Part shown: in pieces, positions 43,296-50,996 of the stretch
Layout: the number at the start of each line of letters is the position of its first letter
Position numbering within the stretch: the first letter of the stretch is position 1
Source: an uncultured Eubacteriales bacterium
GTDB lineage: Bacteria; Bacillota; Clostridia; Oscillospirales; Acutalibacteraceae
Reading direction: 5' to 3'
DNA length: 64,000 nucleotides
NCBI GenBank assembly: GCA_934486615.1
Contig: CAKSQO010000001.1
Coordinates: forward strand, 1-64,000
Translations under genes and position numbers: made by a program
Notes under the pieces: model-generated
The model's input: the letters and a program-made list of their open reading frames with translations, nothing else
Database searches by the model: none
What the model was told of the DNA's origin: nothing

Positions 43296-45583
43296 ACCCT
43301 ATGAATATGTGTGTCAGATGCAAAAAGCGTCCTGCGATGGTCTACATTAACCGCGTCGACGGGGACAAGACCTCGCTTGAGGGCTACTGCATACCGTGCG
43401 CCCGCGAGCTGAACATCAAGCCCGTCTCGGATATGCTCGACAATATGAACATTCCGAGCGAGGACCTGGAGGCCATGAGCGAGCAAATGATGTCCATGAT
43501 GAACGGCGAGCAGAGCGACGACGACCTCGACGGAGCCGAGGCGGGCGGCGCGCAGGCGTTCCCGTTCCTGCAGAATATCTTCGGCGATATGGCGAAGATG
43601 GCTCAGCCGTCGGACGAGTCCGATAATAATGACGGCGGCGCAAAGCAGAAAAAGCCGAAGGAGAAGAAAAACAAGTACCTCTCAACTTATTGCACCAACC
43701 TCACCGACCGCGCCCGCAACGGCGAGCTTGACCGCATAATCGGCCGTGACCGCGAGCTCGGCCGCGTGGTGCAGATACTCTCGCGCCGCACGAAGAACAA
43801 CCCATGCCTTATCGGTGAGCCCGGCGTGGGCAAGACTGCGATAGCCGAGGGGCTTGCGCTCAGGATAGTGTCGGGCGAAGTGCCCGCGCGCCTTGCGGAT
43901 AAGCAGATATACCTGCTCGACCTCACCGCGCTTGTCGCGGGCACTCAATTCAGAGGTCAGTTTGAAAGCCGCGTTAAGGGCCTCATCGACGAGGTCAAGC
44001 GCGCCGGCAACGTCATCCTCTTTATTGACGAGGTGCACAATATGGTCGGCGCCGGCGATACTGCCGAAGGCTCGATGAACGCCGCCAACATTCTCAAGCC
44101 TGCGCTTTCCCGCGGCGAGATTCAGGTCATCGGTGCTACGACATTCAAGGAGTACCGCAAGTACATTGAAAAGGACGCAGCTCTCGAGCGCCGCTTCCAG
44201 CCCGTCGTTATCGAGGAGCCGAGCGTTGACGATACCGTGACCGTCCTGACGGGAATAAAGGGCTACTACGAGACTTACCACAACGTCAAGGTTTCCGACC
44301 GCATCGTCAGGCAGGCTGTGCGCCTGTCCGAGCGCTATATCAGCGACCGCTTCCTGCCAGATAAGGCCATCGACCTGCTCGACGAGGCCTGCGCCGCCGC
44401 GAGCTTGCGCAACAAGGCGGTCGACGAGCTGATAAAGGCAAACAAGCACCTCGCCGACCTCAAGATACGCGAGGACGAGCTGACTCAGGCCGAGAACGTC
44501 AACTACGAGCAGCTGGCGCTCGTGCGCGCCGACATCGCGCGCGAGACCGAGACGGTCAATTCGCTGTCTGCCTCCGCCGCGGCCGAGAACTCCGTCACCG
44601 ACGATGACCTTGCGAACGTCATCGAGCTGTGGACAGGTATCCCTGCATCGAAAATAAAGGAGTCCAACCTTGCAAAATTAAGCTCGCTTGAAGACAAAAT
44701 TAAGGCGAAAATCATCGGCCAGGACACGGCCGTTGAGGAGCTGTGCACTGCCGTGCGCCGCTCTCGCGTGCAGATCTCGCCGCGCCGCCGCCCAGCGTCG
44801 TTCATCTTCGTCGGCCCGACTGGCGTTGGCAAAACCGAGCTTGTAAAGGTGCTCGCAAACGAGCTGTTCGACTCGCCCGAGACGCTCATTCGCCTTGATA
44901 TGACAGAGTTTATGGAGAAGCACTCCGTGTCAAAGCTCATCGGAGCGCCTCCCGGATACGTCGGCTACGACGAGGCGGGTCAGCTGACCGAAAAGGTGCG
45001 CCGCAAGCCGTACTCCGTGCTGCTCTTTGATGAAATCGAAAAGGCACACCCCGACGTGCTCAATATCCTGCTCCAGCTGCTTGACGAGGGCAGGCTGACC
45101 GACGCGCAGGGCAGGACGGTCAATTTTGAGAATACCGTTATTGTTATGACCAGCAACGCGGGCAGCGAGCAGCGCGGCGGCTCGGTCGGCTTCGGCAAGA
45201 GCGACGAGCAGCTCAGCCGCGAAAAGGCGATAAAGGCGCTTGAAGAGCTGCTGCGCCCCGAGTTTTTGGGCCGCGTCGACGAGATAATCGTGTTCTCGCC
45301 GCTCAGCCGCGATTCGCTCGTGAAGATCGCCGCACTGATGCTCGACGAGCTGAAGCCGGTGCTTGAGGAAAAGGGCATCGAGTTCACCTATACCGAGCCT
45401 GTGTGCGCCGCGCTTGCCGACCTCGCAGGCGGCGGAAAGAGGGGAGCGCGCGATCTGCGCCGCTTTGTCCGCAAGGAGGTCGAGGATAAGATCGCAACTA
45501 TCCTGGTCGGGTCGGGTGAAAACACCGTGTCCGCAGTGACCGCCAACGTCAGCGACGGAAAAATAAACGTAAAATCCAAGTGA
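43292..45583 (+). CDS. clpE: ClpE-like ATP-dependent Clp protease ATP-binding subunit
   Basis: The 763-residue Hsp100 protein has an N-terminal zinc-finger-like segment (C7-x2-C10 and C33-x2-C36), a low-complexity linker, then two AAA+ modules: Walker A GEPGVGKTA with LFIDEVHNM, and GPTGVGKTEL with LLFDEIEKAHPD. This combination is ClpE rather than ClpC, which has a Clp_N domain instead. It would unfold proteins for ClpP. GTG at 43292 has AAAGGA seven bases upstream and overlaps pgsA; a further ATG three codons later is possible. Confidence 0.93.
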   Translation: MNPMNMCVRCKKRPAMVYINRVDGDKTSLEGYCIPCARELNIKPVSDMLDNMNIPSEDLEAMSEQMMSMMNGEQSDDDLDGAEAGGAQAFPFLQNIFGDMAKMAQPSDESDNNDGGAKQKKPKEKKNKYLSTYCTNLTDRARNGELDRIIGRDRELGRVVQILSRRTKNNPCLIGEPGVGKTAIAEGLALRIVSGEVPARLADKQIYLLDLTALVAGTQFRGQFESRVKGLIDEVKRAGNVILFIDEVHNMVGAGDTAEGSMNAANILKPALSRGEIQVIGATTFKEYRKYIEKDAALERRFQPVVIEEPSVDDTVTVLTGIKGYYETYHNVKVSDRIVRQAVRLSERYISDRFLPDKAIDLLDEACAAASLRNKAVDELIKANKHLADLKIREDELTQAENVNYEQLALVRADIARETETVNSLSASAAAENSVTDDDLANVIELWTGIPASKIKESNLAKLSSLEDKIKAKIIGQDTAVEELCTAVRRSRVQISPRRRPASFIFVGPTGVGKTELVKVLANELFDSPETLIRLDMTEFMEKHSVSKLIGAPPGYVGYDEAGQLTEKVRRKPYSVLLFDEIEKAHPDVLNILLQLLDEGRLTDAQGRTVNFENTVIVMTSNAGSEQRGGSVGFGKSDEQLSREKAIKALEELLRPEFLGRVDEIIVFSPLSRDSLVKIAALMLDELKPVLEEKGIEFTYTEPVCAALADLAGGGKRGARDLRRFVRKEVEDKIATILVGSGENTVSAVTANVSDGKINVKSK

Positions 45584-45598
45584 TTTTACCAAAACCAC

Positions 45599-45628
45599 TT
45601 GACACAGCGGCAAGGTTTATGATAGAAT
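45599..45628 (+). promoter_or_regulatory. Promoter of tRNA-Gly
   Basis: TTGACA, 18 bases, TAGAAT, 17 bases before the tRNA. A CAAGTG/CACTTG inverted repeat at the clpE end overlaps the -35 box. Confidence 0.85.
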
Positions 45629-45645
45629 AACCCTTGTCGCAAAAT

Positions 45646-45719
45646 GCGGGTGTAGTTCAATGGTAGAATGTCAGCCTTCCAAGCTGAACACGTGGGTTCG
45701 ATTCCCATCACCCGCTCCA
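45646..45719 (+). tRNA. tRNA-Gly (TCC anticodon)
   Basis: Acceptor GCGGGTG/CACCCGC, anticodon stem TCAGC/GCTGA around CTTCCAA, T-arm GTGGGTTCGATTCCCAT, discriminator T and encoded CCA (45717-45719). Confidence 0.97.
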
Positions 45720-45720
45720 G

Positions 45721-45754
45721 AAAAAGCTCCAAGTCATTCGACTTGGAGCTTTTT
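45721..45754 (+). terminator. Terminator of tRNA-Gly
   Basis: AAAAAGCTCCAAGTC pairs perfectly with GACTTGGAGCTTTTT, loop ATTC. Confidence 0.96.
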
Positions 45755-45757
45755 CAA

Positions 45758-45858
45758 TGAAATTCGTCCTTCGGGTGGGTGAAATATTGCTGCGCAATGT
45801 GAAATCCGCCTAAAGGCGGGTGAAATATGCCTGCGGCATATTAAGAAACGAATTTTAT
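45758..45858 (+). repeat. Hairpin string A: three small hairpins inside an outer stem
   Basis: AAATTCGT (45760-45767) pairs with ACGAATTT (45848-45855). Inside lie three hairpins, ATTGC-tgc-GCAAT, CCGCC-taaa-GGCGG and AATATGCC-tgc-GGCATATT, each preceded by the linker GTGAAAT. The regular linker-hairpin order suggests a structured RNA or a palindrome-rich mobile repeat rather than chance. Confidence 0.75.
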
Positions 45859-45893
45859 TTCATATCGTGCGAGCATATTTTCCTATATTTCCG

Positions 45894-46100
45894 CTATCGA
45901 TTAACTTTCGGGTTGTCGGTTCTTTCTAACAGATAGTCTACTGATACGTCAAAATAGTCGGCGATGGCCACAAGCTCGACTAGGCCGGGCTCACGCTCGC
46001 CGGTCTCATAGCGGCTAATCGTATTTTGATTAGTGTTCAGCTCCATTGCAAGCTTGAGCTGAGATATGCCTTTGGCTTTGCGAATTTCCTTTAATCGCAT
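45894..46100 (-). CDS. Small XRE-family transcriptional regulator
   Basis: The 68-residue protein is a bare Cro/C1 helix-turn-helix (KEIRKAKGISQLKLAMELNTNQNTISRYETGEREPG is the core). The ATG at 46100 has GAGG seven bases upstream; a start 18 bases earlier would contain this site. It is divergent from the lipoprotein gene, and two copies of TATCCC-N5-GGGATA lie between the two starts, so it probably represses both. Codon use is more AT-rich than in the neighbouring housekeeping genes. Confidence 0.9.
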   Translation of the reverse strand: MRLKEIRKAKGISQLKLAMELNTNQNTISRYETGEREPGLVELVAIADYFDVSVDYLLERTDNPKVNR

Positions 46101-46120
46101 TAAATCACCTCTTGACATTA

Positions 46121-46139
46121 GTATCCCATAATGGTATAC
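46121..46139. promoter_or_regulatory. Operator copy 1 of the XRE pair (imperfect)
   Basis: TATCCC-ATAAT-GGTATA differs from a perfect inverted repeat at one position. Its centre is 24 bp from copy 2. Confidence 0.7.
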
Positions 46140-46144
46140 TTTTA

Positions 46145-46163
46145 ATATCCCGATTTGGGATAT
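46145..46163. promoter_or_regulatory. Operator copy 2 (perfect) overlapping the lipoprotein -10 box
   Basis: ATATCCC-GATTT-GGGATAT is a perfect 7-bp inverted repeat. Its right arm overlaps a TATAAT (46161-46166) that lies about 22 bases before the lipoprotein ATG. Confidence 0.8.
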
Positions 46164-46187
46164 AATGAAAATGAAAGAGGTTTAGTT

Positions 46188-46709
46188 ATGAAAAAAATTG
46201 CGGCTTTGGTACTTGCGGTTGCGCTTTGCGCAGTATTTGCGGCGTGCGGTGATTATCCGTACAAGGAGACAGGCTCTGCTTCATCGGATAGCTCATCGGC
46301 GGTAAGCGATACAAAAAGCGACTTCGGTCTGAATGATTCGGCGGTGTTCACTAATCTTAAATTCACTGCTACCGAGCTGAAAGAGTCACAGGGGACGCAA
46401 TTCTTCGAGCCTGACGCGGGTAAGACTTTTGTCGGCGTTAAATTTGAGATTGAGAACATCTCGAACGAGTCGCAGTCAGTCAGCAGCATACTGCTCTTTG
46501 ATGCTTATGCAGATGACGTAAAGTGCGAATATTCATTTACGGCTCAGTCTTCGTTCAGTGAGGGCACGCTTGACGGCGAAATCGCCCCCGGCAAGAAGGC
46601 AATCGGCTGGTATGCGGTCGAAGTTCCCGAAAATTGGGCAAAGCTGGAGCTTGACGTTAGCTCCGAGCTCTTCTCAAACGGCTCCGCCAGATTCGTATTT
46701 ACTAAATAA
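46188..46709 (+). CDS. Lipoprotein with C-terminal Ig-like (DUF4352-type) domain
   Basis: The signal peptide ends in the lipobox VFAACG, so the protein is anchored to the outer face of the membrane. A Ser-rich linker contains SDTKSDFGLN, which also occurs in the small lipoprotein at 56218. The C-terminal part (about residues 55-170) has the beta pattern and FVGVKFEIENIS of DUF4352-like domains. Function unknown. ATG at 46188 has AAAGAGG upstream. Confidence 0.85.
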   Translation: MKKIAALVLAVALCAVFAACGDYPYKETGSASSDSSSAVSDTKSDFGLNDSAVFTNLKFTATELKESQGTQFFEPDAGKTFVGVKFEIENISNESQSVSSILLFDAYADDVKCEYSFTAQSSFSEGTLDGEIAPGKKAIGWYAVEVPENWAKLELDVSSELFSNGSARFVFTK

Positions 46710-46786
46710 CAGAATATAATAGAATCAAGCCTATCGCTCAAAACAGTGATAGGCTTTATCATTTGCGTAAAATATAATAACCTCAC

Positions 46787-46893
46787 GGCGTCAGCGGCGG
46801 TAAACCGCCGACGCCTGAGAGAACATTGAACGGCCAAAACAAAATCCTGACGGATTTTGAACGGCTGAGCCGTTTGCGGAACTTGCGTTCCGC
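46787..46893. repeat. Hairpin string B: four consecutive small hairpins
   Basis: In order: GGCGTC..GGCGG/CCGCC..GACGCC, CAAAATCC/GGATTTTG, AACGGC/GCCGTT and GCGGAAC/GTTCCGC. Linkers share TTGAAC. They lie downstream of the tRNA-Thr terminator on that gene's strand. The first hairpin follows 75 bases of plain AT-rich sequence after the lipoprotein stop, which also contains a weak ATAGGC/GCCTAT pair. Confidence 0.7.
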
Positions 46894-46908
46894 TTTTGTG
46901 GTATAATG

Positions 46909-46941
46909 AAAAAAGCGAGTATCATCGGATACTCGCTTTTT
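46909..46941 (-). terminator. Terminator of tRNA-Thr
   Basis: AAAAAGCGAGTATC/GATACTCGCTTTTT stem, loop ATCG, followed on the minus strand by T6. Confidence 0.95.
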
Positions 46942-47016
46942 GGAGCTACTGGTCGGACTCGAACCGACGGCCTGCGCATTACGAATGCGCTGCTCTACCA
47001 ACTGAGCCACAGTAGC
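46941..47016 (-). tRNA. tRNA-Thr (CGT anticodon)
   Basis: Minus strand GCTACTG acceptor with CAGTAGC, anticodon stem GCGCA/TGCGC around TTCGTAA, T-arm GTCGGTTCGAGTCCGAC, encoded CCA. Confidence 0.97.
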
Positions 47017-47034
47017 ATATTCAGTTACCAAACT

Positions 47035-47063
47035 ATTATAGCAACAGAAGTGCGAGTAGTCAA
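47035..47063 (-). promoter_or_regulatory. Promoter of tRNA-Thr
   Basis: Minus strand TTGACT, 17 bases, TATAAT, 18 bases before the tRNA. Confidence 0.9.
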
Positions 47064-47097
47064 GAGTTTTTTGCCGTATCGGGTGAAAAGGAAGAGG

Positions 47098-47169
47098 CCG
47101 CGCGTTTTATAAATTTGAAGAGCGCGCGGTTCGACCGCTTAAAAGCGCTCATCAGGCATGTAAAGCCTG
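47098..47169. repeat. Hairpin string C between tRNA-Thr and tRNA-Leu
   Basis: CCGCGCG/CGCGCGG, CGCTT/AAGCG and CAGGC/GCCTG occur one after another. No gene was found in the 230 bases between the two tRNA promoters. Confidence 0.55.
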
Positions 47170-47293
47170 CAATATCCGTTCATTATCATTGCGCGGTCGG
47201 CGGAAATTCGGCGGGCAGTGAAGCACGAAGCAGCTGCGCCCTGGCGGGAAGAGCAAAAAATTCAAAAAAATGCGGCTTTTTGTAAAAATGTCC

Positions 47294-47322
47294 TTGACAT
47301 ATGGCGAGCGTCTTGTTATAAT
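47294..47322 (+). promoter_or_regulatory. Perfect-consensus promoter of tRNA-Leu
   Basis: TTGACA, 17 bases, TATAAT, 33 bases before the tRNA. Confidence 0.93.
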
Positions 47323-47355
47323 ATCACTTGCGTTTGAGCCGCGACAACAGAATAT

Positions 47356-47440
47356 GCGAGCATGCTGGAATAGGCAGACAGGCACGTTTGAGGGGCGTGT
47401 GTTTCACGACGTGTGGGTTCAAGTCCCACTGCTCGCACCA
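47356..47440 (+). tRNA. tRNA-Leu (GAG anticodon)
   Basis: Acceptor GCGAGCA/TGCTCGC, anticodon stem CACGT/GCGTG around TTGAGGG, a long class II variable arm, T-arm GTGGGTTCAAGTCCCAC and encoded CCA. Confidence 0.96.
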
Positions 47441-47442
47441 AA

Positions 47443-47473
47443 AAAAGAGCACTTGTAAATCAAGTGCTCTTTT
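47443..47473 (+). terminator. Terminator of tRNA-Leu
   Basis: AAAAGAGCACTTG/CAAGTGCTCTTTT with a five-base loop. Confidence 0.95.
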
Positions 47474-47490
47474 CGACTGAAGCCGTCATT

Positions 47491-47549
47491 TCGGGCGGGT
47501 GAATTCCATCTGAGAATGGTGAAATTCCAAACGCTGCGGAATTCGGCCG
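47491..47549 (+). repeat. Hairpin string D after tRNA-Leu
   Basis: Two linker-hairpin modules: GGTGAAT then CCAT/ATGG, and GGTGAAAT overlapping AATTCC/GGAATT. The linker is the same as in string A, so the two belong to one element type. Confidence 0.6.
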
Positions 47550-47632
47550 GAGGTTGGATCGGCGCTATAGCTTTAACTTCATTTCATCATTGAAGCAGGA
47601 GCGTTAACGGTCGATAAAGCTATTATTGACTC

Positions 47633-47713
47633 GCGGGTGCTCACAGGTGAGAGGCCGCTGTTCTTGCGGTGTGTATTTTACGATGTGAGGGTTCACTCCC
47701 ACTGCCTGCACAA
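47633..47713 (+). pseudogene. Decayed tRNA-Leu copy
   Basis: The 3' half repeats the intact tRNA-Leu upstream almost base for base (GTGTATTTTACGATGTGAGG against GTGTGTTTCACGACGTGTGG, then TTCACTCCCACTGCCTGC), with one base lost from the T-loop. The acceptor arms GCGGGTG/TGCCTGC still pair but with three wobbles, the anticodon arm is rearranged and the 3' end is CAA rather than CCA. No promoter is visible. It is therefore a tRNA pseudogene or an unusual tRNA-like RNA. Confidence 0.75.
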
Positions 47714-47755
47714 AGAAACAGCGGTGTGAAATTACGGTTTTACGGAGTTGGAAAA

Positions 47756-48652
47756 ATGACAGTCAACACAAACAAAATCAGAGAAATAATGGAGCATATC
47801 GGCTTTCCGCAGGAGGCCGTAATTGCTATTGGCGAAAGCATCGAAAGATTGTCCGAAAGCGCGGATTTCAATTCCGTTGCAGATGAGTTCATCGCACACC
47901 CGGAGAACATTGATGATATACTCAAACGGCTCGGGCTGCTCAGCAAACAGCTCGGAGAGAATGGGTATACAATGAATATGTGTCTGCTTCTCTGCGCTTG
48001 CCCGGCGCTGCGTGAACGCTATGCCGAGCGCGGTATAGATGAGGAGATATTTTGGAAAAGCATCGAAGATTTACGGTGGAAGCTGAGAGAATGCATGGAC
48101 TGCAAAGGGGTTTGGGGCACCTTTGTTCCGCAGTGGTATAAGGGCTTTTTTGAGATGACCCGTTTCGGACTTGGCAGATTTCAGTTTGAAAGGTCGTGTT
48201 TTTATGCTGATGAATATGAGAAATGCGGGAATGTCATCAGGCGCGGCGATGCGGTCATCAGTTTTCACATTCCCTCATCGGGTCCGCTGACAGTCGAGAA
48301 GAGAATGGATTCGTATAAGCGGGCATATGAGTTTTTCGGCGGTAAGAACGGCGAACCTATGGCGTTTGTATGTGATTCGTGGTTGCTCTATGAGGGACAC
48401 AGGGAATTTTTACCGAAAAACAGCAATATACTTGGATTTATGGACGACTTTGACATAATAATGAGCGCTGACAGAGAGTCGTTCGACGATGGTTGGCGTG
48501 TGTTCGGAAAGTGCATTGACGGACCAGTTGACGATCTGCCGGAGGATACTTCGATAAGGCGCGCATTCAAGCAAAGGCTTCGGCAGGGCAAGCCCACCGG
48601 CTACGGCTACGGCGTGTTCTTCTTCAATGGTGAAAAGATACTCGGCAAATAA
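47756..48652 (+). CDS. Acyltransferase-domain protein (NAT_N plus GNAT_C type)
   Basis: The 298-residue protein has an N-terminal helical part (TNKIREIMEHIGFPQEAVIAI) and a C-terminal part with DAVISFHIPSSGPLTVEKRMDSYKRA and PTGYGYGVFFFNGEKIL. This resembles proteins with NAT_N and GNAT_C domains found in gut Firmicutes; their substrate is unknown. GGAG is eight bases before the ATG at 47756. Upstream frames run into the tRNA pseudogene and were rejected. Base use is more AT-rich than average here, and the gene may have arrived with the tRNA region. Confidence 0.72.
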   Translation: MTVNTNKIREIMEHIGFPQEAVIAIGESIERLSESADFNSVADEFIAHPENIDDILKRLGLLSKQLGENGYTMNMCLLLCACPALRERYAERGIDEEIFWKSIEDLRWKLRECMDCKGVWGTFVPQWYKGFFEMTRFGLGRFQFERSCFYADEYEKCGNVIRRGDAVISFHIPSSGPLTVEKRMDSYKRAYEFFGGKNGEPMAFVCDSWLLYEGHREFLPKNSNILGFMDDFDIIMSADRESFDDGWRVFGKCIDGPVDDLPEDTSIRRAFKQRLRQGKPTGYGYGVFFFNGEKILGK

Positions 48653-48666
48653 AACACAAGGCTTTG

Positions 48667-48715
48667 AGCGGCTCGCGTAAACCGGATTTTTCGGTTTTGG
48701 GCGGGTCGCTTTTTT
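48667..48715 (+). terminator. Terminator after the acyltransferase-like gene
   Basis: AGCGGCTCGC/GCGGGTCGCT with two G-T pairs and an inner AAACCG/CGGTTT stem, followed by T6. Confidence 0.85.
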
Positions 48716-48786
48716 GCGCGGGAATTTAAATGAGAGCGCCTGCATAAAAATAGATGAGAGTATTCGGCTTTGCGGGTGGTGATAAA

Positions 48787-49038
48787 ATGAATTTTGTTTT
48801 ATATGCAGCAGCGGGAGTTTGCCTGCTGATAAGCGGCGTTTGCGCGGCAAAAAGCGGAAGGTTTGTCAAAACGCTGGCGCTCAACGCGGCGGCGGGGCTT
48901 GCGGCGCTGACGCTGCTGTGCGTGTTCGGCGGGTATATCGGAGTCGATATGTCGCCGAATCCCGCAGTGGTGGCGCTGAGCGCCGCAGGAGGAGTGCCGG
49001 GAGCCGCCTTTGCGGCGGGCGTAAAAATGCTGCTGTGA
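48787..49038 (+). CDS. Pro-sigma-K processing inhibitor BofA-like protein
   Basis: The 83-residue protein has two transmembrane segments and the BofA ending, here NPAVVALSAAGGVPGAAFAAG (the family's LG-PG segment). In sporulating cells BofA holds the SpoIVFB protease inactive in the mother-cell membrane; SpoIVFB is not in this window and many Clostridia have BofA without it. ATG 48787 with GGTGG upstream. Short and hydrophobic, so the family call is moderate. Confidence 0.72.
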   Translation: MNFVLYAAAGVCLLISGVCAAKSGRFVKTLALNAAAGLAALTLLCVFGGYIGVDMSPNPAVVALSAAGGVPGAAFAAGVKMLL

Positions 49039-49039
49039 A

Positions 49040-49068
49040 TTGACAACAAAGCGTGATTGTGGTAGAAT
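49040..49068 (+). promoter_or_regulatory. Promoter of the glycan-sugar operon
   Basis: TTGACA, 17 bases, TAGAAT, located directly after the bofA stop. Confidence 0.88.
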
Positions 49069-49104
49069 ATTCTGAGATGTTTATAACCTTTACGAGGTGG
49101 TAAA

Positions 49105-50961
49105 ATGAAAAAGTTTAAGAGAGCGATCCCCGTCGCCCTGCTTATGCTTTGGGACTGCGTGTGCGTGGTGCTTTCGTTCACCTTTTCGATATTTATGCGC
49201 TACAGCGGCAACTCTGCCGTCGGATTTTTCTTCAGCTATTCGTGGTTTTATATCCCGATATACTGCCTGATATTCGTCGCCGTCAGCAGATGCTTCAAGC
49301 GCTATTCGGGCGTGCTGCGCCACTTTGACATTCAGGACGCTGTCAACCAGTTTGCGTCGGTCGTCGTGTCATATGCGCTGTTCTATATCGTCGACACGCT
49401 GAAAGACGCGCTGCATTTGTTCGACTGGCGGATTGAGAAGACCTCGGTTTTCGTCATCGCCGCGACCATCGCCTTTCTGCTGACGGTCATCGGCCGCTCG
49501 GCGGCCAAGCTGCAGCAGGCGGCTATTGCAAAGCTTAAAATGCGCAGGGAAAACGCCCGACGCATACTGATATACGGTGCGGGCGAGGCCGGCGTATTCT
49601 TTAAAAGAAAGCAGGACAACCACCCTGACGACTGCCTGCTGCCCGTCGTTTTCATTGACGACGACGAAAAGCTCATCGGCAAGACCGTCTGCGGCATACC
49701 CGTCTACGGCGGCAGGGATAAGCTTGCCGAGGCGATCGACAAATTCGACGTTGACGAGGTCATTGTTGCCGTTCCGACCGCAAAGAGGGAGCTGTTCAAG
49801 TTCACCCTCGGCGTATGTCAGGAGAAAAAGTGCGCGATTCGCCGCTTCGGCACGCTCGACGATGTTGACCTGAACAAGGCCACGCTGACCGACATTAACT
49901 ACGAGGATCTGCTGCACCGCGACGGTGTCAAGCTCGATATGGACTCGGTCAACCGCTTTGTCAGGGACAAGGTCGTTATGGTAACGGGCGGCTGCGGCTC
50001 TATAGGCTCCGAAATCTGCCGTCAGGTGCTGCAGTTCGGCTGCAAAAAGCTGATAGTTTTTGATTTTAACGAAAACGGACTTTACTATATCAATAATGAG
50101 CTCAGCGAGACTTACGACTCCTCGCGCTACGAGCTGCGGCTCGGCTCTATCAGAGATCCCGAGCGGCTTAACGAGGTCATGGACGAGTTCAGCCCGCAGG
50201 TCATCTTCCACGCGGCGGCGCACAAGCACGTCCCGATGTCGGAGCTTAACCCGCGCGAAGCAATTAAGAACAATGTCTTCGGCACATACAAGACGGCAAA
50301 GGCCGCAATCGACCACAGGGTTGAGAAGTTCATACTGATTTCGACCGACAAGGCCGTAAATCCCACCAATATTATGGGCGCTACAAAGCGTGTTGCCGAG
50401 CTGATAATTCAGATGCTCGACACTGTCTCGGACGATACCGACTTTGCGGCGGTGCGCTTTGGCAACGTGCTCGGCTCGGCGGGCAGCGTTGTGCCGTTTT
50501 TCAAGCAGCAGATCGAGCACGGCGGCCCTGTTACCGTCACTCATCGCGATATGCGCCGCTATTTTATGACGATACCCGAGGCGGTGCAGCTTGTGCTTGA
50601 AGCGGGCGCAATGGCCGACGGCGGCGAAATCTTCGTCCTCGATATGGGCGAGCCTGTCAGGATATACGACCTCGCGTGCGACCTTATCCGCCTTGCGGGG
50701 CACGAGCCGAATGAGGACATCAAAATCGAGATAACGGGCCTGCGCCCGGGCGAGAAGATGTTCGAGGAGATCCATATGGAGTCCGAGGATTTTGACAATA
50801 CCCGCAACGAGAAAATTTATATTATGAAGCCGATAAAGCACGATCTGAAAAAGCTGCGCGACGACATCGGAGGGCTTGACAGGCTCGTTTCCGACGGTAC
50901 TTTTTCCGACCTGTTCGCGCAGGTTAAAAAGCTCGTGCCGACTTTCGACCATTCAGTTTGA
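49105..50961 (+). CDS. UDP-GlcNAc 4,6-dehydratase-like membrane protein (CapD/PglF family)
   Basis: Four N-terminal transmembrane segments (residues 1-115), a CoA-binding-like region and a C-terminal extended SDR domain starting VTGGCGSIGSEICRQVLQFG. The catalytic site reads STDKAVNPTNIMGATKRVAE, with Met in the place of the usual Tyr, as in PglF/FlaA1-type dehydratases. The 618-residue length is normal for CapD/PglF. It should make UDP-4-keto-6-deoxy sugar for the next gene, an aminotransferase. Confidence 0.94.
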   Translation: MKKFKRAIPVALLMLWDCVCVVLSFTFSIFMRYSGNSAVGFFFSYSWFYIPIYCLIFVAVSRCFKRYSGVLRHFDIQDAVNQFASVVVSYALFYIVDTLKDALHLFDWRIEKTSVFVIAATIAFLLTVIGRSAAKLQQAAIAKLKMRRENARRILIYGAGEAGVFFKRKQDNHPDDCLLPVVFIDDDEKLIGKTVCGIPVYGGRDKLAEAIDKFDVDEVIVAVPTAKRELFKFTLGVCQEKKCAIRRFGTLDDVDLNKATLTDINYEDLLHRDGVKLDMDSVNRFVRDKVVMVTGGCGSIGSEICRQVLQFGCKKLIVFDFNENGLYYINNELSETYDSSRYELRLGSIRDPERLNEVMDEFSPQVIFHAAAHKHVPMSELNPREAIKNNVFGTYKTAKAAIDHRVEKFILISTDKAVNPTNIMGATKRVAELIIQMLDTVSDDTDFAAVRFGNVLGSAGSVVPFFKQQIEHGGPVTVTHRDMRRYFMTIPEAVQLVLEAGAMADGGEIFVLDMGEPVRIYDLACDLIRLAGHEPNEDIKIEITGLRPGEKMFEEIHMESEDFDNTRNEKIYIMKPIKHDLKKLRDDIGGLDRLVSDGTFSDLFAQVKKLVPTFDHSV

Positions 50962-50996
50962 TGATGGCTTTCAGAGCTGCTCAAGAGGTGTAAAGA

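Noticed and set aside
45584..45604. Terminator for clpE formed by CAAGTG/CACTTG
   Set aside because: The stem is short, lacks a T-tract and overlaps the tRNA-Gly -35 box; clpE termination could not be located.
49369..50952. Long open frame opposite the CapD/PglF-like gene
   Set aside because: Shadow frame without ribosome site.
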